A stretch of DNA of 64,000 bases from Polaribacter batillariae. Its GTDB lineage: Bacteria; Bacteroidota; Bacteroidia; Flavobacteriales; Flavobacteriaceae. The position numbers and the translations under genes are program-made. Within the stretch, counting starts at the first letter, position 1, and each line of letters opens with the position of its first letter. Below are positions 28,471 to 38,614 of the stretch, piece after piece. Location: positions 3,082,501-3,146,500 of the forward strand of contig NZ_CP071795.1 of NCBI RefSeq assembly GCF_017498485.1, written 5' to 3'. Below the pieces are notes generated by a model, which was given only the letters and a program-made list of their open reading frames with translations, ran no database searches and was not told where the DNA came from.

Positions 28471-28532
28471 TTTTTCTTTTTCTTGAAGAGAACGAATTTA
28501 AATAATAATTTTTGTTTTGAAAAGTTTTAACT

Positions 28533-30749
28533 CTAAACCATCCCCAAATCTACCAAAGGCAAACTTCGAACGCGTTTTCCAGTCGCATTAAAAATGGCAT
28601 TACAAATGGCTGGTGCCATTACAGGAACTCCAGGTTCGCCAACTCCAGTGGGTGGTTCGTGCATTTTGTCCATAATTTCGATGTGAATTTTTGGAGCATC
28701 TTTCATTCGTGTCATTTGGTAATCGAAGAAATTATTTTGCTCAACTGCTCCGTTTTTTGTAGAAATTTTCCCGAACAAAGCAATGGACATTCCAAAAATG
28801 GTTGCACCTTCTAATTGGTTTTTAATATTGTCTTTATTTAAAGCCAATCCACAATCTATAGTGGTCCAAACATTTTCTAATTTTACTTTTTCATCATTTA
28901 CAGAAACTTCTACAATAGTGGCTACATAACTGTAAAAACTATAATGAATCGCAACTCCCAAACCGTGGTTTTTTGGCAATTCTTTTCCCCAATTTGCCAT
29001 TGTAGCAGTCTTTTTTAAAACATCTTTTAAACGTTTGGAATTGAAAGGATAATTCGATTTTCCTTTGATTATTCTATCTTTTCCTAATAAATCTAAATGA
29101 AACTGAACAGGATCTTTTTTGGCTGCAAAAGCCAATTCATCTACAAAAGAATTAATTCCAAACCCACTATGAATATGAACCACAGAACGCAACCAACCAA
29201 TTCTTAAATTTGCTTCGGCTTTTACGTTTTCTAGTCGAAAATTTTCTAAAGCATAAGGATTGTTGGTAAAACCCTGCCCGAGTTCAAAACCAGATGCATA
29301 ATCAGACAAAGGTTTAAAAGAAGACACAATAGAAGGGAAGCCAACTCTTTGCAACCAACCAGTTATGTTTCCGTTTTTATCTAAACCACCTTTTAAATAT
29401 TGCACACTTGTTGCGTGGTAAAAACTATGTTTTATATCGTCTTCACGAGTCCAAACGACTTGAACTGGCGCATTTATTTCTTTGGACAAAGCAACAGCTT
29501 CCACTACAAAGTCCGACTTTGATTTTCTCCCAAATCCGCCACCTAAAAAAGTAACATTCACAGTTATATTTTCAACAGGAATATTAAAAAAGTGAGCAAG
29601 TTCGCTTCTGGCCGTTTGCGGATCTTGCACTGGCGCCCAAACTTTAATTGTATCTTTTTGAAACCAAGCAGTCGCATTTGGCACTTCCATTGGAGCGTGC
29701 ACTAAAAACGGAACATGATATGTAGCTTCCACAGTTTGTTCTGAATCTTTAAAAGCGGAATTTACATTTCCTCTACTTCCAGGAACTAATTTTCCTGTTT
29801 TTTTTATACGTTTTTTTAGTGTATTTGTAAATTCTTCAGAATTAAAAGTTTTATTTTCACCATAATTCCATTCGATGTCTAAATCTAATTTTCCTTGAAA
29901 AGCAGACCATGTATTGTTTGCAATTACAGCAACACCACCCAACATTCCAAAGAATTTGCCTGTTGGAGGAACCAATCTATCTAACGGAATTATTTTTTCT
30001 ACACCCGCAACTTTTTCAGCCTTGGATTTATTAAAACTTTTTACGGTTCCAAACGTTACAGGACATCTTGCAACTGCAGCAAATTTTAGATTCGGAATGC
30101 GAACATCAATCCCATAAGTGGCGGTTCCATGCGTAAAATCTTTTAAATCGACACTTTTTAAGGTTTTTCCAATGAATTTAAAATCTTCAACTTTTTTAAG
30201 TTGTATGTTTTCTTCAGCAGGTATTTCAATTTTTGACGCTTCTTCCACCAAATCGCCAAAGAAAATTTTCTCGTGAGTATTGGTGTTTATTATATAGTGA
30301 TTTTCGGCTTTACAAGCGCTTGCTACAATATTCCATTTTTTTGCAGCAGCAGAAATCAACATTAATTTTGCTGTTGCTCCCATTTTACGCATGGGTTCTA
30401 ATTTTGTGCGCACACTTCTAGAACCATCTGTATTTTGATTTCCATATTTTTCGTGACCAATGGCCTGTTTTACAGAAATGTATTTCCAATCTGCTTCCAT
30501 TTCATCTGCAATTGCAGAAGCCAAAGAAGTTCTAATTCCTTGGCCCATTTCTGATCGCGAAGCAATTAAAGTTACGTTTCCATTTTTCTCTAAATGAATG
30601 AATAAATTTGGTTCAAAAAAATCTTTATTTATTGTGGGTTTAAACTTTTTTTCAACTGTAGGAGTATTGCAACCTAAAATAATTCCACCAGTTGTTAAAC
30701 CGAATAATTTTACAAAATCTCGTCTGTTTATTTGCTGAATTTTGCTCAT
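28533..30749 (-). CDS. Molybdopterin-binding hydroxylase large subunit (IorB-like)
   Basis: The 738-residue subunit belongs to the xanthine-dehydrogenase family, nearest to isoquinoline 1-oxidoreductase/aldehyde-oxidase beta subunits. A Tat signal (NRRDFVKLFGLTTGG, 8-22) with a following Cys suggests export and perhaps lipid anchoring. Characteristic Mo-cofactor segments include RSEMGQGIRTSLA (65-77), FLGGGFGRKSKSDFV and GVGEPGVPVMAPAICNAI near the end, with the catalytic Glu in the GVGEPG motif. The start overlaps the stop of the 2Fe-2S subunit by 4 bp, so the two are translationally coupled. The substrate is unknown. Confidence 0.9.
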   Translation of the reverse strand: MSKIQQINRRDFVKLFGLTTGGIILGCNTPTVEKKFKPTINKDFFEPNLFIHLEKNGNVTLIASRSEMGQGIRTSLASAIADEMEADWKYISVKQAIGHEKYGNQNTDGSRSVRTKLEPMRKMGATAKLMLISAAAKKWNIVASACKAENHYIINTNTHEKIFFGDLVEEASKIEIPAEENIQLKKVEDFKFIGKTLKSVDLKDFTHGTATYGIDVRIPNLKFAAVARCPVTFGTVKSFNKSKAEKVAGVEKIIPLDRLVPPTGKFFGMLGGVAVIANNTWSAFQGKLDLDIEWNYGENKTFNSEEFTNTLKKRIKKTGKLVPGSRGNVNSAFKDSEQTVEATYHVPFLVHAPMEVPNATAWFQKDTIKVWAPVQDPQTARSELAHFFNIPVENITVNVTFLGGGFGRKSKSDFVVEAVALSKEINAPVQVVWTREDDIKHSFYHATSVQYLKGGLDKNGNITGWLQRVGFPSIVSSFKPLSDYASGFELGQGFTNNPYALENFRLENVKAEANLRIGWLRSVVHIHSGFGINSFVDELAFAAKKDPVQFHLDLLGKDRIIKGKSNYPFNSKRLKDVLKKTATMANWGKELPKNHGLGVAIHYSFYSYVATIVEVSVNDEKVKLENVWTTIDCGLALNKDNIKNQLEGATIFGMSIALFGKISTKNGAVEQNNFFDYQMTRMKDAPKIHIEIMDKMHEPPTGVGEPGVPVMAPAICNAIFNATGKRVRSLPLVDLGMV

Positions 30750-31210
30750 ATTTTTTCGTTTTTAAGTGCAACAGCTTTGTGAATTGCTTTTCTAATTCGC
30801 GAATACGTTCCGCATCTACAAATGTTAGAGCTCATGGCATTGTCAATATCTTCATCAGAAGGATTTTTAATTTTATCTAACAAAGAAGTGGCTGCAATTA
30901 ATTGGCCTGATTGGCAATAACCACATTGGGGCACATTTCCATCGTTCCAAGCTTGTCTTAAAAACTCTAAGTTTTCGGAAGTTCCTTCAATCGTAAAAAT
31001 TTCTTTTCCAATGGCAGCAGAAACTAGAGTTCCACAAGATTTTGTGAGATTTCCATCGATTAAAACCGAACACGCACCACATTGACTTACACCACAGCCA
31101 AATTTTGTTCCTGTTAAACCAATAAGATCTCTAATTGCCCAAAGCAAAGGCATATCTTCTTGTGCCTGAATAATATACGATTTTCCGTTGATTGATAAGT
31201 TTACATTCAC
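30746..31210 (-). CDS. 2Fe-2S subunit of the molybdenum hydroxylase (IorA-like)
   Basis: The 154-residue electron-transfer subunit has the plant-type [2Fe-2S] cluster in GTKFGCGVSQCGACSVLIDG (residues 35-54) with a later Cys in TKSCG. The second cluster in the C-terminal half is carried by CGYCQSGQ and CRCGTYSRIRKAI. It passes electrons from the Mo site of the next gene product. A cytochrome subunit and cofactor-insertion genes (xdhC type) are not seen next to it. Confidence 0.93.
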   Translation of the reverse strand: MNVNLSINGKSYIIQAQEDMPLLWAIRDLIGLTGTKFGCGVSQCGACSVLIDGNLTKSCGTLVSAAIGKEIFTIEGTSENLEFLRQAWNDGNVPQCGYCQSGQLIAATSLLDKIKNPSDEDIDNAMSSNICRCGTYSRIRKAIHKAVALKNEKI

Positions 31211-31356
31211 TTGTAGAAATTTTAAAAACTACAAGTTACGAATAAAATGAACTAGAAGAAATCTTTTAACTTTTTTTAAATATTGATTTTATTACCACAT
31301 TAAAATTTTAATTTCAGCTCGCTAAGAACTATGATTTTTTGAGAAACAGCTCATTT

Positions 31357-32475
31357 CTAAAACAAAATACAAACAGGTGTTGGGGCAAAAACTTCGTTTA
31401 TAAAAGTTAGTTTTCCTGTGGCAGTATCTCTTTTAAAAGAGATGATGTTGTTGGTATCTTGATTTGCAACTACCAAAAACTTATTGTCTGGTGATAAAGA
31501 AAAGTTTCGAGGATTGTCTCCCAAAACATCTTTATAACCAACCGTTTTTAAATTTCCATTCTCTGGATTTACCTCAAAAATTGCGATTGAATTATGTCCG
31601 CGATTGGAAGCATAAACAAATTTTCCATCATCTGAAATATGAATGTCTGCAGCTTTGCTATTATCTGTAAAATTTTTTGGCAATGTAGAAACTGTATTCT
31701 CGATAAAGTAAGTACTGTCTTTTTCTTTTACCAACGAAATGGTGTTGTTTAATTCGTTTAAAACATATATCCATTTTTTATTTGGATGAAACGTTAAGTG
31801 TCTTGGTCCAGCTCCATCTGCCATTTTTAATTTTTTTTGTTTTGTAAAAACCAATTTGTTTTTAGTGGTATTAATTTTAGAAAACCACAATTCGTTGGTG
31901 CCTAAATCTACAGAAATTATTTCTTTTTTATTCGGATGAAACCAAGCCGAATGTGCATGTGGACTTTGCTGTCTTTTTGTTGTTCCTTTTCCAGAATGTT
32001 GTTGTACAAATAACAAAGGCATTAATTTCCCAGAATTATCTGCTTTTAACAAACCAACATTTCCACCAGAATAGTTCGCAGTAACCATATAATTATTAGT
32101 ATTTACGGCAACAAAACAAGGGTTTGCACCACCAGTTTCGGCTTTACTTATAAATTCTAAAGTATCTTTTTCTATTTTAAAAGAACTAATAAAACCAGTT
32201 CCGTTAATATCTGTTTCTCCAACTGCAAAAAGTGTTTTGTTGTTTTTCGATTTTGCTAAAAAAGATGGGTTTACAGTTTCTGCCATCAAACCAATTTTCG
32301 ATAATTTTCCTACAGAAGAAAGTGCATATTTGTAAATTCCTTTGCTGTCTTTTTTTGTGTAAGTTCCAACGTAGAAAGTCATGTTTTTGGGTTCGTTTTT
32401 GGGTTCGGTTTCTTTTTTAGAAGTTTTACATCCAAAAGAGATACATAAGGTAAGAAGTAGTAGTATTTTCTTCAT
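31357..32475 (-). CDS. Lactonase family (Pgl-like beta-propeller) lipoprotein
   Basis: The 372-residue lipoprotein has a signal peptide with lipobox SFGC (Cys16). A seven-bladed propeller of the 6-phosphogluconolactonase/lactonase type follows (FYVGTYTKKDSKGIYKY near the start, QSPHAHSAWFHPNKK and GPRHLTFHPNKKWIYVL in the middle). As an exported protein it is unlikely to be the cytoplasmic Pgl; an outer-surface lactone or polyol role is possible. It is a single gene with clear spacing on both sides. Confidence 0.85.
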   Translation of the reverse strand: MKKILLLLTLCISFGCKTSKKETEPKNEPKNMTFYVGTYTKKDSKGIYKYALSSVGKLSKIGLMAETVNPSFLAKSKNNKTLFAVGETDINGTGFISSFKIEKDTLEFISKAETGGANPCFVAVNTNNYMVTANYSGGNVGLLKADNSGKLMPLLFVQQHSGKGTTKRQQSPHAHSAWFHPNKKEIISVDLGTNELWFSKINTTKNKLVFTKQKKLKMADGAGPRHLTFHPNKKWIYVLNELNNTISLVKEKDSTYFIENTVSTLPKNFTDNSKAADIHISDDGKFVYASNRGHNSIAIFEVNPENGNLKTVGYKDVLGDNPRNFSLSPDNKFLVVANQDTNNIISFKRDTATGKLTFINEVFAPTPVCILF

Positions 32476-32548
32476 AATTAATAAATTTTAAAAACAGGCA
32501 AAACTAAATGCGCAGGTTCGTAATAAGGTGAATTTTTATACACAAAAT

Positions 32549-34222
32549 CTAATTGCATTCTTGGTTTTTTGCGAAAGCTTCATCATTTTTCATTTTCTCA
32601 TCAAACGCATTTTTTATATCAGTATTTTCTGCTACTATTTTTTCAGCAATATCTTCAAAAACATAGGCAGAATAACCTTCTTTTTGTTGTAGGATAGTAT
32701 CGAAAAAGTTCCAATTAAAAAACGAATCTGTAGCTTCGGCTTCTAACGTTTCTAACAAATAACGTACGCCATTTTGGTTGGTTGGAATGTACAAATCTCC
32801 TTTTCTAAACTGTATTTCTTTTGTAGATTTTTTTACAATTGTATTGTAGTGTAAATAATGACCTTCGTAAGCAGAGTTTCTTGTTTTATAATCTACAACA
32901 TGATGTACTTCCACAGAAATTGTAGTATCTTTTTTAAACTGTGTATATTCAATATTATTTATTTCTAATCTTTCAATTACTTCGTGCCAACCTTGGGGTA
33001 AAATATAGGCTTTTGGGATAGTAATTTCTTTATCTGAAAGAAAATTATTGTAGTATTTTATTTCTTTTGTAAATGGTTTGTTGGTGTCGTAAAATAGCCG
33101 TTTTCCATTGGTTACTTTACTTTCAATTATAGTTGCTTCATAACCTTTAAATTGTAAAGTGGTTGGGTTTTCTTGATCTACTTTATAGGTAATTGGATAT
33201 GTTTTTTTGCTAAGGATTTCTTCTAAAGCCTTGGTGCGTAGTTCTTTAATTTTTTGTGAATTTGCTTCGCCAAAATCTAGTGCAGAAAACAACAATTCAT
33301 AGGTTTGTTCTACTCTAATTTTATAGGGTTTTAACATGTGTGTTTCTACCATGAAACCCAATGTGTGAAACAAAGTTGTGTAGCCAGTAGAATATCTTGG
33401 CGAATCGAAAAATTGAGAAAAACCAGCTTCTGGTGTGTTGCCCCAAACATTTACGTAAGGCGTAATTATAATGTTTTTTTCTTGTAAAGATGCTTCTATC
33501 TGAGGGCGCATTTCGTTCTCTAAAAATGCACCTAAATTGCCACCCAATTTATTGTGTTGCGTAAATAAATGTGTAATTGCGTATTGATAATTGGCACCAT
33601 TACTTACGTGATTGTCTATAAAAATATCAGGATTTACCGCGTGAAAAATTTCAGCAAAAGCAGCTGCATTTTTAGTGTCTTGTTTGATGAAATCTCTATT
33701 CAAATCGAAATTTCTTGCATTTCCTCGAAAACCATATTCAACGGGGCCGTTTTGATTTGCTCTCGTGTGCGAATTTCTATTCAAAGCACCACCAATATTG
33801 TACACAGGAATTACAGCAAGTAAAGTATTTTTATATTTTTTCTTTAAAGAATCATTCTGAACAATGTCACGTAAAAGCATCATGGAAGCATCTATGCCAT
33901 CTGATTCTCCTGGATGAATTCCGTTATTGATTAAAACGCTGGTTTTTTTAGAATTTGTAATTTCTTCGACATTATAAATGCTTTCTTGATTGTAAACCAC
34001 CAAATGTAGTGGCTCGCCAGCATCTGTTTGCCCAAATGAAAAGAGAGAAATTTCGGAATATTCGTTTGCCAAATCTTCATAAAAAGAAATTACATCTTTG
34101 TATTCTGGCGTTTCTTTTCCTTCTGATTTTTCGAAAAGTGTTGTAAAATCAATTTCGCTTTTTGAAGCATTTTTACAAGAAAAAGCAAGCATTAAAATGG
34201 TTAAAAAGAACAGTTTTCTCAT
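32549..34222 (-). CDS. M14 family zinc carboxypeptidase, lipoprotein
   Basis: The 557-residue protein has a lipobox ending at Cys16 (MLAFSC). The M14 peptidase domain shows the zinc motif HPGES (in INNGIHPGESDGIDASMM), the Arg-containing NARNFDLNRDF and a third zinc ligand in FIDNHVSNGANYQYA. It likely trims peptides outside the cytoplasm. The C-terminal 250 residues form a beta-rich extension. It is 6 bp upstream of coaD's end on the same strand, with separate function. Confidence 0.88.
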   Translation of the reverse strand: MRKLFFLTILMLAFSCKNASKSEIDFTTLFEKSEGKETPEYKDVISFYEDLANEYSEISLFSFGQTDAGEPLHLVVYNQESIYNVEEITNSKKTSVLINNGIHPGESDGIDASMMLLRDIVQNDSLKKKYKNTLLAVIPVYNIGGALNRNSHTRANQNGPVEYGFRGNARNFDLNRDFIKQDTKNAAAFAEIFHAVNPDIFIDNHVSNGANYQYAITHLFTQHNKLGGNLGAFLENEMRPQIEASLQEKNIIITPYVNVWGNTPEAGFSQFFDSPRYSTGYTTLFHTLGFMVETHMLKPYKIRVEQTYELLFSALDFGEANSQKIKELRTKALEEILSKKTYPITYKVDQENPTTLQFKGYEATIIESKVTNGKRLFYDTNKPFTKEIKYYNNFLSDKEITIPKAYILPQGWHEVIERLEINNIEYTQFKKDTTISVEVHHVVDYKTRNSAYEGHYLHYNTIVKKSTKEIQFRKGDLYIPTNQNGVRYLLETLEAEATDSFFNWNFFDTILQQKEGYSAYVFEDIAEKIVAENTDIKNAFDEKMKNDEAFAKNQECN

Positions 34223-34228
34223 AAGACA

Positions 34229-34684
34229 TTATTTTATACGAACTGGTTTTGGAACTAATTTTGTATAGTCTCCATGGTTTCGAATAACGTCTCTAACAAT
34301 AGAAGACGAAATGTAAGAAGTGCTTGCAGCTGTTAATAAAAATACAGTTTCTATAGGGGCTAAGTCTCTGTTTGTGTGTGCGATAGCTTTTTCGAATTCG
34401 AAATCTGCTGGGTTTCTAAGTCCTCTTAAAATAAAATCGACATTATTTTTTAGACAGAAATCTACCGTTAAACCTTTGTAAGTAACTACTTTAATTTTTG
34501 GATTGTTTTTAAAACATTCTTCGATAAATTTTTTACGCTCTTCTAAAGTGAACATGTATTTTTTATCGGCATTTACACCAATGGCAATAATTAATTCGTC
34601 GAAAAGCTTAACGCCTCTTGAAATAATATCAAAATGACCTAATGTGATGGGGTCAAATGACCCTGGAAAAATTGCTCTTTTCAT
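34229..34684 (-). CDS. coaD: Pantetheine-phosphate adenylyltransferase
   Basis: The enzyme makes dephospho-CoA from phosphopantetheine and ATP. Motifs are GSFDPITLGHFDI (6-18), the ILRGLRNPADFEFE segment and STSYISSSIVRDV. I choose ATG at 34682-34684 (MKRAIFPGSFDP, 151 residues), because the family begins there; an upstream ATG at 34738 would add 18 residues without support. It sits in the order rluA-PASTA-ddl-coaD seen in flavobacteria. Confidence 0.95.
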   Translation of the reverse strand: MKRAIFPGSFDPITLGHFDIISRGVKLFDELIIAIGVNADKKYMFTLEERKKFIEECFKNNPKIKVVTYKGLTVDFCLKNNVDFILRGLRNPADFEFEKAIAHTNRDLAPIETVFLLTAASTSYISSSIVRDVIRNHGDYTKLVPKPVRIK

Positions 34685-34751
34685 TTTTTTATATTTTAAA
34701 CCATATTGCCAGAAAAAATCACGTATTTTTTTTAACAACTATTTTTTAATA

Positions 34752-35728
34752 CTAATTTTCCAAAGCCAATTCAATGGCATTGTCGAACAATTGTTCTAAA
34801 GAAATGCCTGCTGCTTGTGCTTGCTGAGGTAAAATACTTTCTTCTGTTAAACCCGGTACTGTATTTATTTCTAAGAAATAAGGTTCGTTATTTACAAAAA
34901 TATATTCTGCCCTCGAAAACCCCGACATATTTAAAACCTCATAAACTTTTTTGGCAACTTTTTCTACGTTGGCTTTTTCTTTAGAAGAAATTCTTGCAGG
35001 CGTTATTTCCTTAGATTTTCCTTCGTATTTTGCTTGATAATCGAAAAAATCGTTTTCAGAAACAATTTCTGTAATTGGTAAAACTTTTGTTTTTTTTGGT
35101 ATTGAATAACACCAACCGAAACTTCTGTTCCGTTTAAAAAAGATTCGATTAAAATCTCAGAATCTTCGGCATACGCTTTTTCTATGGCTGGTAAAATTTC
35201 TTCTTTTTTGTAAACTTTCGAAATTCCGTAACTAGAACCTGCATTATTTGGTTTTATAAAACAGGGAAAACCTACTTTTTCTGTGATGGCGTTTTCATCA
35301 ATTTTATCGCCTTTATTTAAGAAAATAGAAGTAGCCGTTTTAATGCCATATGCCTTTAAAACACTTAAAGTATCTCGTTTATTAAAGGTTAATGCCATTT
35401 GGTAAAATGGGGCAGAAGTGTGTTTTAAATTTAGCAAACTAAAATAGGCTAATAATTGCCCATTTTCTCCTGGAGCACCATGTATGGCGTTAAAAACACA
35501 ATCGAACTTTATTTTATTTTCTTGTAAAATAAAAGAAAAATCGTTTTTATCGATCGGAAACTCCTTTTCGTTTTCATCTAAAGCAACCCATTTTTCTTTT
35601 AAAATATGTACTCTAAAAGAATTGTATTTTTCTTTATTTAGGTGCTTGTAAACAACATTTCCACTTTTTAGCGAAATGTTAACTTCGGAGGAATAGCCCC
35701 CCATTACAATGGCAATATTTTTCTTCAT
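34752..35728 (-). pseudogene. ddl: D-alanine-D-alanine ligase with a one-base frameshift
   Basis: The N-terminal 213 residues (MKKNIAIVMGGYSSEVNISL onward, ATP-grasp domain, ending NGTEVSVGVIQYQKK) are normal. An A-run then has 8 bases (T-run 35090-35097 on the + strand) where 9 are needed, and the frame shifts to a stop at 35003. With one base restored the protein continues TKVLPITEIVSENDFFDY to the C-terminal catalytic part LEINTVPGLTEESILPQQA and a stop at 34752-34754, total about 325 residues. Ddl makes D-Ala-D-Ala for peptidoglycan and is essential, and no second copy is visible here. Homopolymer sequencing error is the likeliest cause. Confidence 0.9.
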
Positions 35729-35792
35729 TTACGTTAAAATAATAAAACAAATTTATCAAAATATAAATAGAAACAGCAACGTTTACTTTTTA

Positions 35793-35800
35793 TATCTTTG
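35793..35800 (+). promoter_or_regulatory. -7 box before the PASTA gene
   Basis: TATCTTTG (TAnnTTTG type) lies 21 bp before ATG 35822, in the divergent spacer between ddl and the PASTA gene. A clear -33 element was not identified. Confidence 0.5.
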
Positions 35801-35821
35801 TAAGATTAAAAAAATCTAAAA

Positions 35822-36379
35822 ATGAGTGTTTTTCAGTTTTTAAAAAGTAAATCTTTTTTCATTCAAATTGTAATTGCAGTTGTTGGTTTGTTACTGTTTG
35901 TTTTTATATTAAAATTTTGGTTGGGTGTTACCACAAATCACGATCAAAAAATACAAGTTCCAGATTTGCAAAAATTGTCTTTAGAAGATGTAGATAGAAA
36001 ATTAAAGGAATTAAATTTAGATTTTAAGATTATCGATAGTGCGAGTTACAATCCAGATTATCCTAAAAAATCGGTCATCGAGCAAACGCCAAAAGCGGGA
36101 GATTTTGTAAAAGAAAAACGTAAAATTTATTTAACCTTAAACCCTTCTAAATATAGAGATGTTACTATTCCAGATTTAAACGGACGCACTAAAAGACAAG
36201 CCTCTTCTCAGTTAAGAGCAATGGGTTTAAACGTTGGAACGAACTTTACTTATGTAAATGATATTGGTAAAGATGTGGTTCGTGGTTTACGACACAATGG
36301 AAAAATATTAAATGAAGGCGATAAATTACCACTAAACTCTATTGTAGATTTGGTTTTGGGTGATGGAAATGGGAGATAA
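35822..36379 (+). CDS. PASTA domain membrane protein
   Basis: The 185-residue protein has one membrane helix (about 13-35) and an extracytoplasmic part with two PASTA-type repeats (about 44-108 and 112-180, with VPDLQKLSLEDVDRKLKELN and IPDLNGRTKRQASSQLRAMG). PASTA domains bind muropeptide or peptidoglycan. Unlike in PASTA kinases, no kinase domain is attached. Next to ddl and before an RluA-type gene, it probably has a cell-wall role; this is inference. Confidence 0.85.
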   Translation: MSVFQFLKSKSFFIQIVIAVVGLLLFVFILKFWLGVTTNHDQKIQVPDLQKLSLEDVDRKLKELNLDFKIIDSASYNPDYPKKSVIEQTPKAGDFVKEKRKIYLTLNPSKYRDVTIPDLNGRTKRQASSQLRAMGLNVGTNFTYVNDIGKDVVRGLRHNGKILNEGDKLPLNSIVDLVLGDGNGR

Positions 36380-36434
36380 AAAAGTTTGCAGTGTTCTGTT
36401 GACTCGTTAATAGTAATAGTTTAAGAAAATTATT

Positions 36435-37472
36435 TTGCAGGAAGAACAAAGTCTCTATTTAGAGAAAGAAGAATTATACGAACATTATAAATTTGTTGCC
36501 AGTGAAGGGCAAGAACCTTTACGAGTAGATAAGTTTTTAATGAATTTTATTGAAAACGCTACCAGAAATAAGGTACAACAAGCTGCAAAAGCTGGAAACG
36601 TTTTAGTGAACAATGTTGCTGTAAAATCGAACCATAAAGTTAAGCCTAAAGATGTTGTTAGAGTTGTTTTGGCGTATCCACCAGCAGAAAATTTATTGGT
36701 TGCAGAAGACATTTCTTTAGATATTGTTTATGAAGATGATACTGTAATTGTTGTAAATAAACCTGCAGGAATGGTGGTACATCCAGGTCATGGAAACTAT
36801 TCTGGAACTTTGGTAAATGCGTTAATTTATCATATAGAAAACTTACCTACGAATTCTAATGAAAGGCCAGGTTTGGTGCATAGAATCGATAAAGATACCA
36901 GTGGTTTATTGGTGGTTGCAAAAACAGAGTTTGCTATGGCACATTTATCGAAACAGTTTTTCGACAGAACTACAGAGCGCTTGTATTACGCTTTAGTTTG
37001 GGGCAATATTGCAGAAGATGAAGGTCGCATTGAAGGAAATATTGGGCGGAGTTTAAAAAATCGTTTACAAATGGATGTTTTTCCAAATGGCGATTTTGGT
37101 AAACATGCAGTTACTCATTTTAAAGTTTTAGAGAGATTAACGTACGTTACTTTGGTGCAATGCAAATTAGAAACGGGACGAACACACCAAATTAGAGCAC
37201 ATTTTAAACATATTGGGCATACATTATTTAACGACGAACGTTATGGTGGAGATGCCATTTTAAAAGGAACTACATTTACAAAATACAAACAATTTGTACA
37301 TAATTGTTTTAAAGTATTGCCAAGGCAAGCTTTGCATGCAAAAACCTTAGGTTTTACACATCCAAAAACGGGAGAATTTATGCAGTTTAATTCCGAAATT
37401 CCTAAAGATATGATAGACTGCCTAGAGAAATGGAGAACCTATTCCGAGAATTCTAAAGAAGAGTTTGAGTAG
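36435..37472 (+). CDS. RluA family 23S rRNA pseudouridine synthase (RluD-like)
   Basis: The 345-residue protein has an N-terminal S4 domain (about 25-85, LRVDKFLMNFIENATR) and the catalytic motif HRIDKDTSGLLVVAKT, with the nucleophile Asp in it. The end of the domain shows CKLETGRTHQIRAHFKHIGH. It changes uridines in helix 69 or similar of 23S rRNA. The start is a TTG at 36435 with no better ATG; the family N-terminus is variable, so the true start may lie slightly downstream. It is 55 bp after the PASTA gene. Confidence 0.92.
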   Translation: MQEEQSLYLEKEELYEHYKFVASEGQEPLRVDKFLMNFIENATRNKVQQAAKAGNVLVNNVAVKSNHKVKPKDVVRVVLAYPPAENLLVAEDISLDIVYEDDTVIVVNKPAGMVVHPGHGNYSGTLVNALIYHIENLPTNSNERPGLVHRIDKDTSGLLVVAKTEFAMAHLSKQFFDRTTERLYYALVWGNIAEDEGRIEGNIGRSLKNRLQMDVFPNGDFGKHAVTHFKVLERLTYVTLVQCKLETGRTHQIRAHFKHIGHTLFNDERYGGDAILKGTTFTKYKQFVHNCFKVLPRQALHAKTLGFTHPKTGEFMQFNSEIPKDMIDCLEKWRTYSENSKEEFE

Positions 37473-37552
37473 AAGTAAGTAAGTTTATAATGATAAACAA
37501 ATATACTTTTACAAATCTAAAAATGGCTATTTTTCTGTTTTTATTGCAAATT

Positions 37553-38611
37553 TTAGGTTTTTAACTTTTGTTTTTCTTTTCCATAATATTTTTTTCGCAA
37601 CCAAAAAGAAACACGAACCAATAAAATTAATGCAGGAACTTCGACCAAAGGTCCCATAACACCTGCAAAAGCTTGTCCAGAATTTAGCCCAAAAACGGCA
37701 ATAGCAACTGCAATGGCCAATTCAAAATTATTTCCAGCGGCTGTAAATGCTACTGAAGCTGTTTTGTCGTAAGTGGCTCCTGTAGCTTTGGTGAAGAAAA
37801 AACCTATGATAAACATTAGTGTAAAGTAAATTAGTAGAGGAACTGCAATTATTAAAACATCCATTGGAATTGCTACAATTAATTCTCCTTTTAACGAGAA
37901 CATAACTACAATGGTAAATAAAAGTGCAATTAAAGTTATTGGAGAAATCGTTGGAATGAACTTCTTTGTGTACCATTCTTCTCCTTTCAATTTTACTAAA
38001 ATCAATCGGCTTAAAATTCCCAATACAAACGGAATGCCTAAATAAATAGCGACACTTTCTGCAATTGTACCAATTGAAATGTCAACAATTGCTCCTCCAA
38101 ATCCAAAATAAGGTGGAAGCACGGTTATAAAAATCCATGCATAAAAACTATATGCAAAAACTTGAAAAATACTGTTTAATGCAACTAAACCAGCACCATA
38201 TTCGCTACTACCTTCTGCAAGGTCGTTCCAAACCAAAACCATTGCGATGCAACGAGCCAACCCAATTAATATAAGACCCACCATATATTCTGGGTAGTCG
38301 CGTAAAAATGTAATTGCCAAAAAAAACATGAGTACAGGACCAATAATCCAATTGAGAATAAGTGAAATAGAAAGTATTTTTGTGTTTTTAAAAACTTTAG
38401 GTAATAAGGCATAATTAACTTTTGCCAAAGGCGGATACATCATTAAAATTAAACCCATAGCAATAGGAATATTAGTAGTTCCACTGCTAAAAGAGTTTAT
38501 TATATTAGGAAATGTGGGAATAAAATACCCAAGACTAACACCTAGAGCCATTGCTATAAATATCCAAAGTGTTAAATTTCTATCGAGAAAACTTAATTTT
38601 TTTGAAGCCAT
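37553..38611 (-). CDS. acr3: ACR3 family arsenite efflux transporter
   Basis: The 352-residue, ten-helix inner-membrane transporter expels arsenite. Family landmarks are [17 protein letters not shown] (about 118-134), containing the conserved Cys, and the later [19 protein letters not shown]. It is the last gene of the ars operon, 3 bp after the reductase-like gene. Confidence 0.95.
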   Translation of the reverse strand: MASKKLSFLDRNLTLWIFIAMALGVSLGYFIPTFPNIINSFSSGTTNIPIAMGLILMMYPPLAKVNYALLPKVFKNTKILSISLILNWIIGPVLMFFLAITFLRDYPEYMVGLILIGLARCIAMVLVWNDLAEGSSEYGAGLVALNSIFQVFAYSFYAWIFITVLPPYFGFGGAIVDISIGTIAESVAIYLGIPFVLGILSRLILVKLKGEEWYTKKFIPTISPITLIALLFTIVVMFSLKGELIVAIPMDVLIIAVPLLIYFTLMFIIGFFFTKATGATYDKTASVAFTAAGNNFELAIAVAIAVFGLNSGQAFAGVMGPLVEVPALILLVRVSFWLRKKYYGKEKQKLKT

Positions 38612-38614
38612 ATT

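Noticed and set aside
35003..35728. Complete short Ddl of 241 residues
   Set aside because: The text after residue 213 loses all family similarity, and the true frame continues after a one-base shift.
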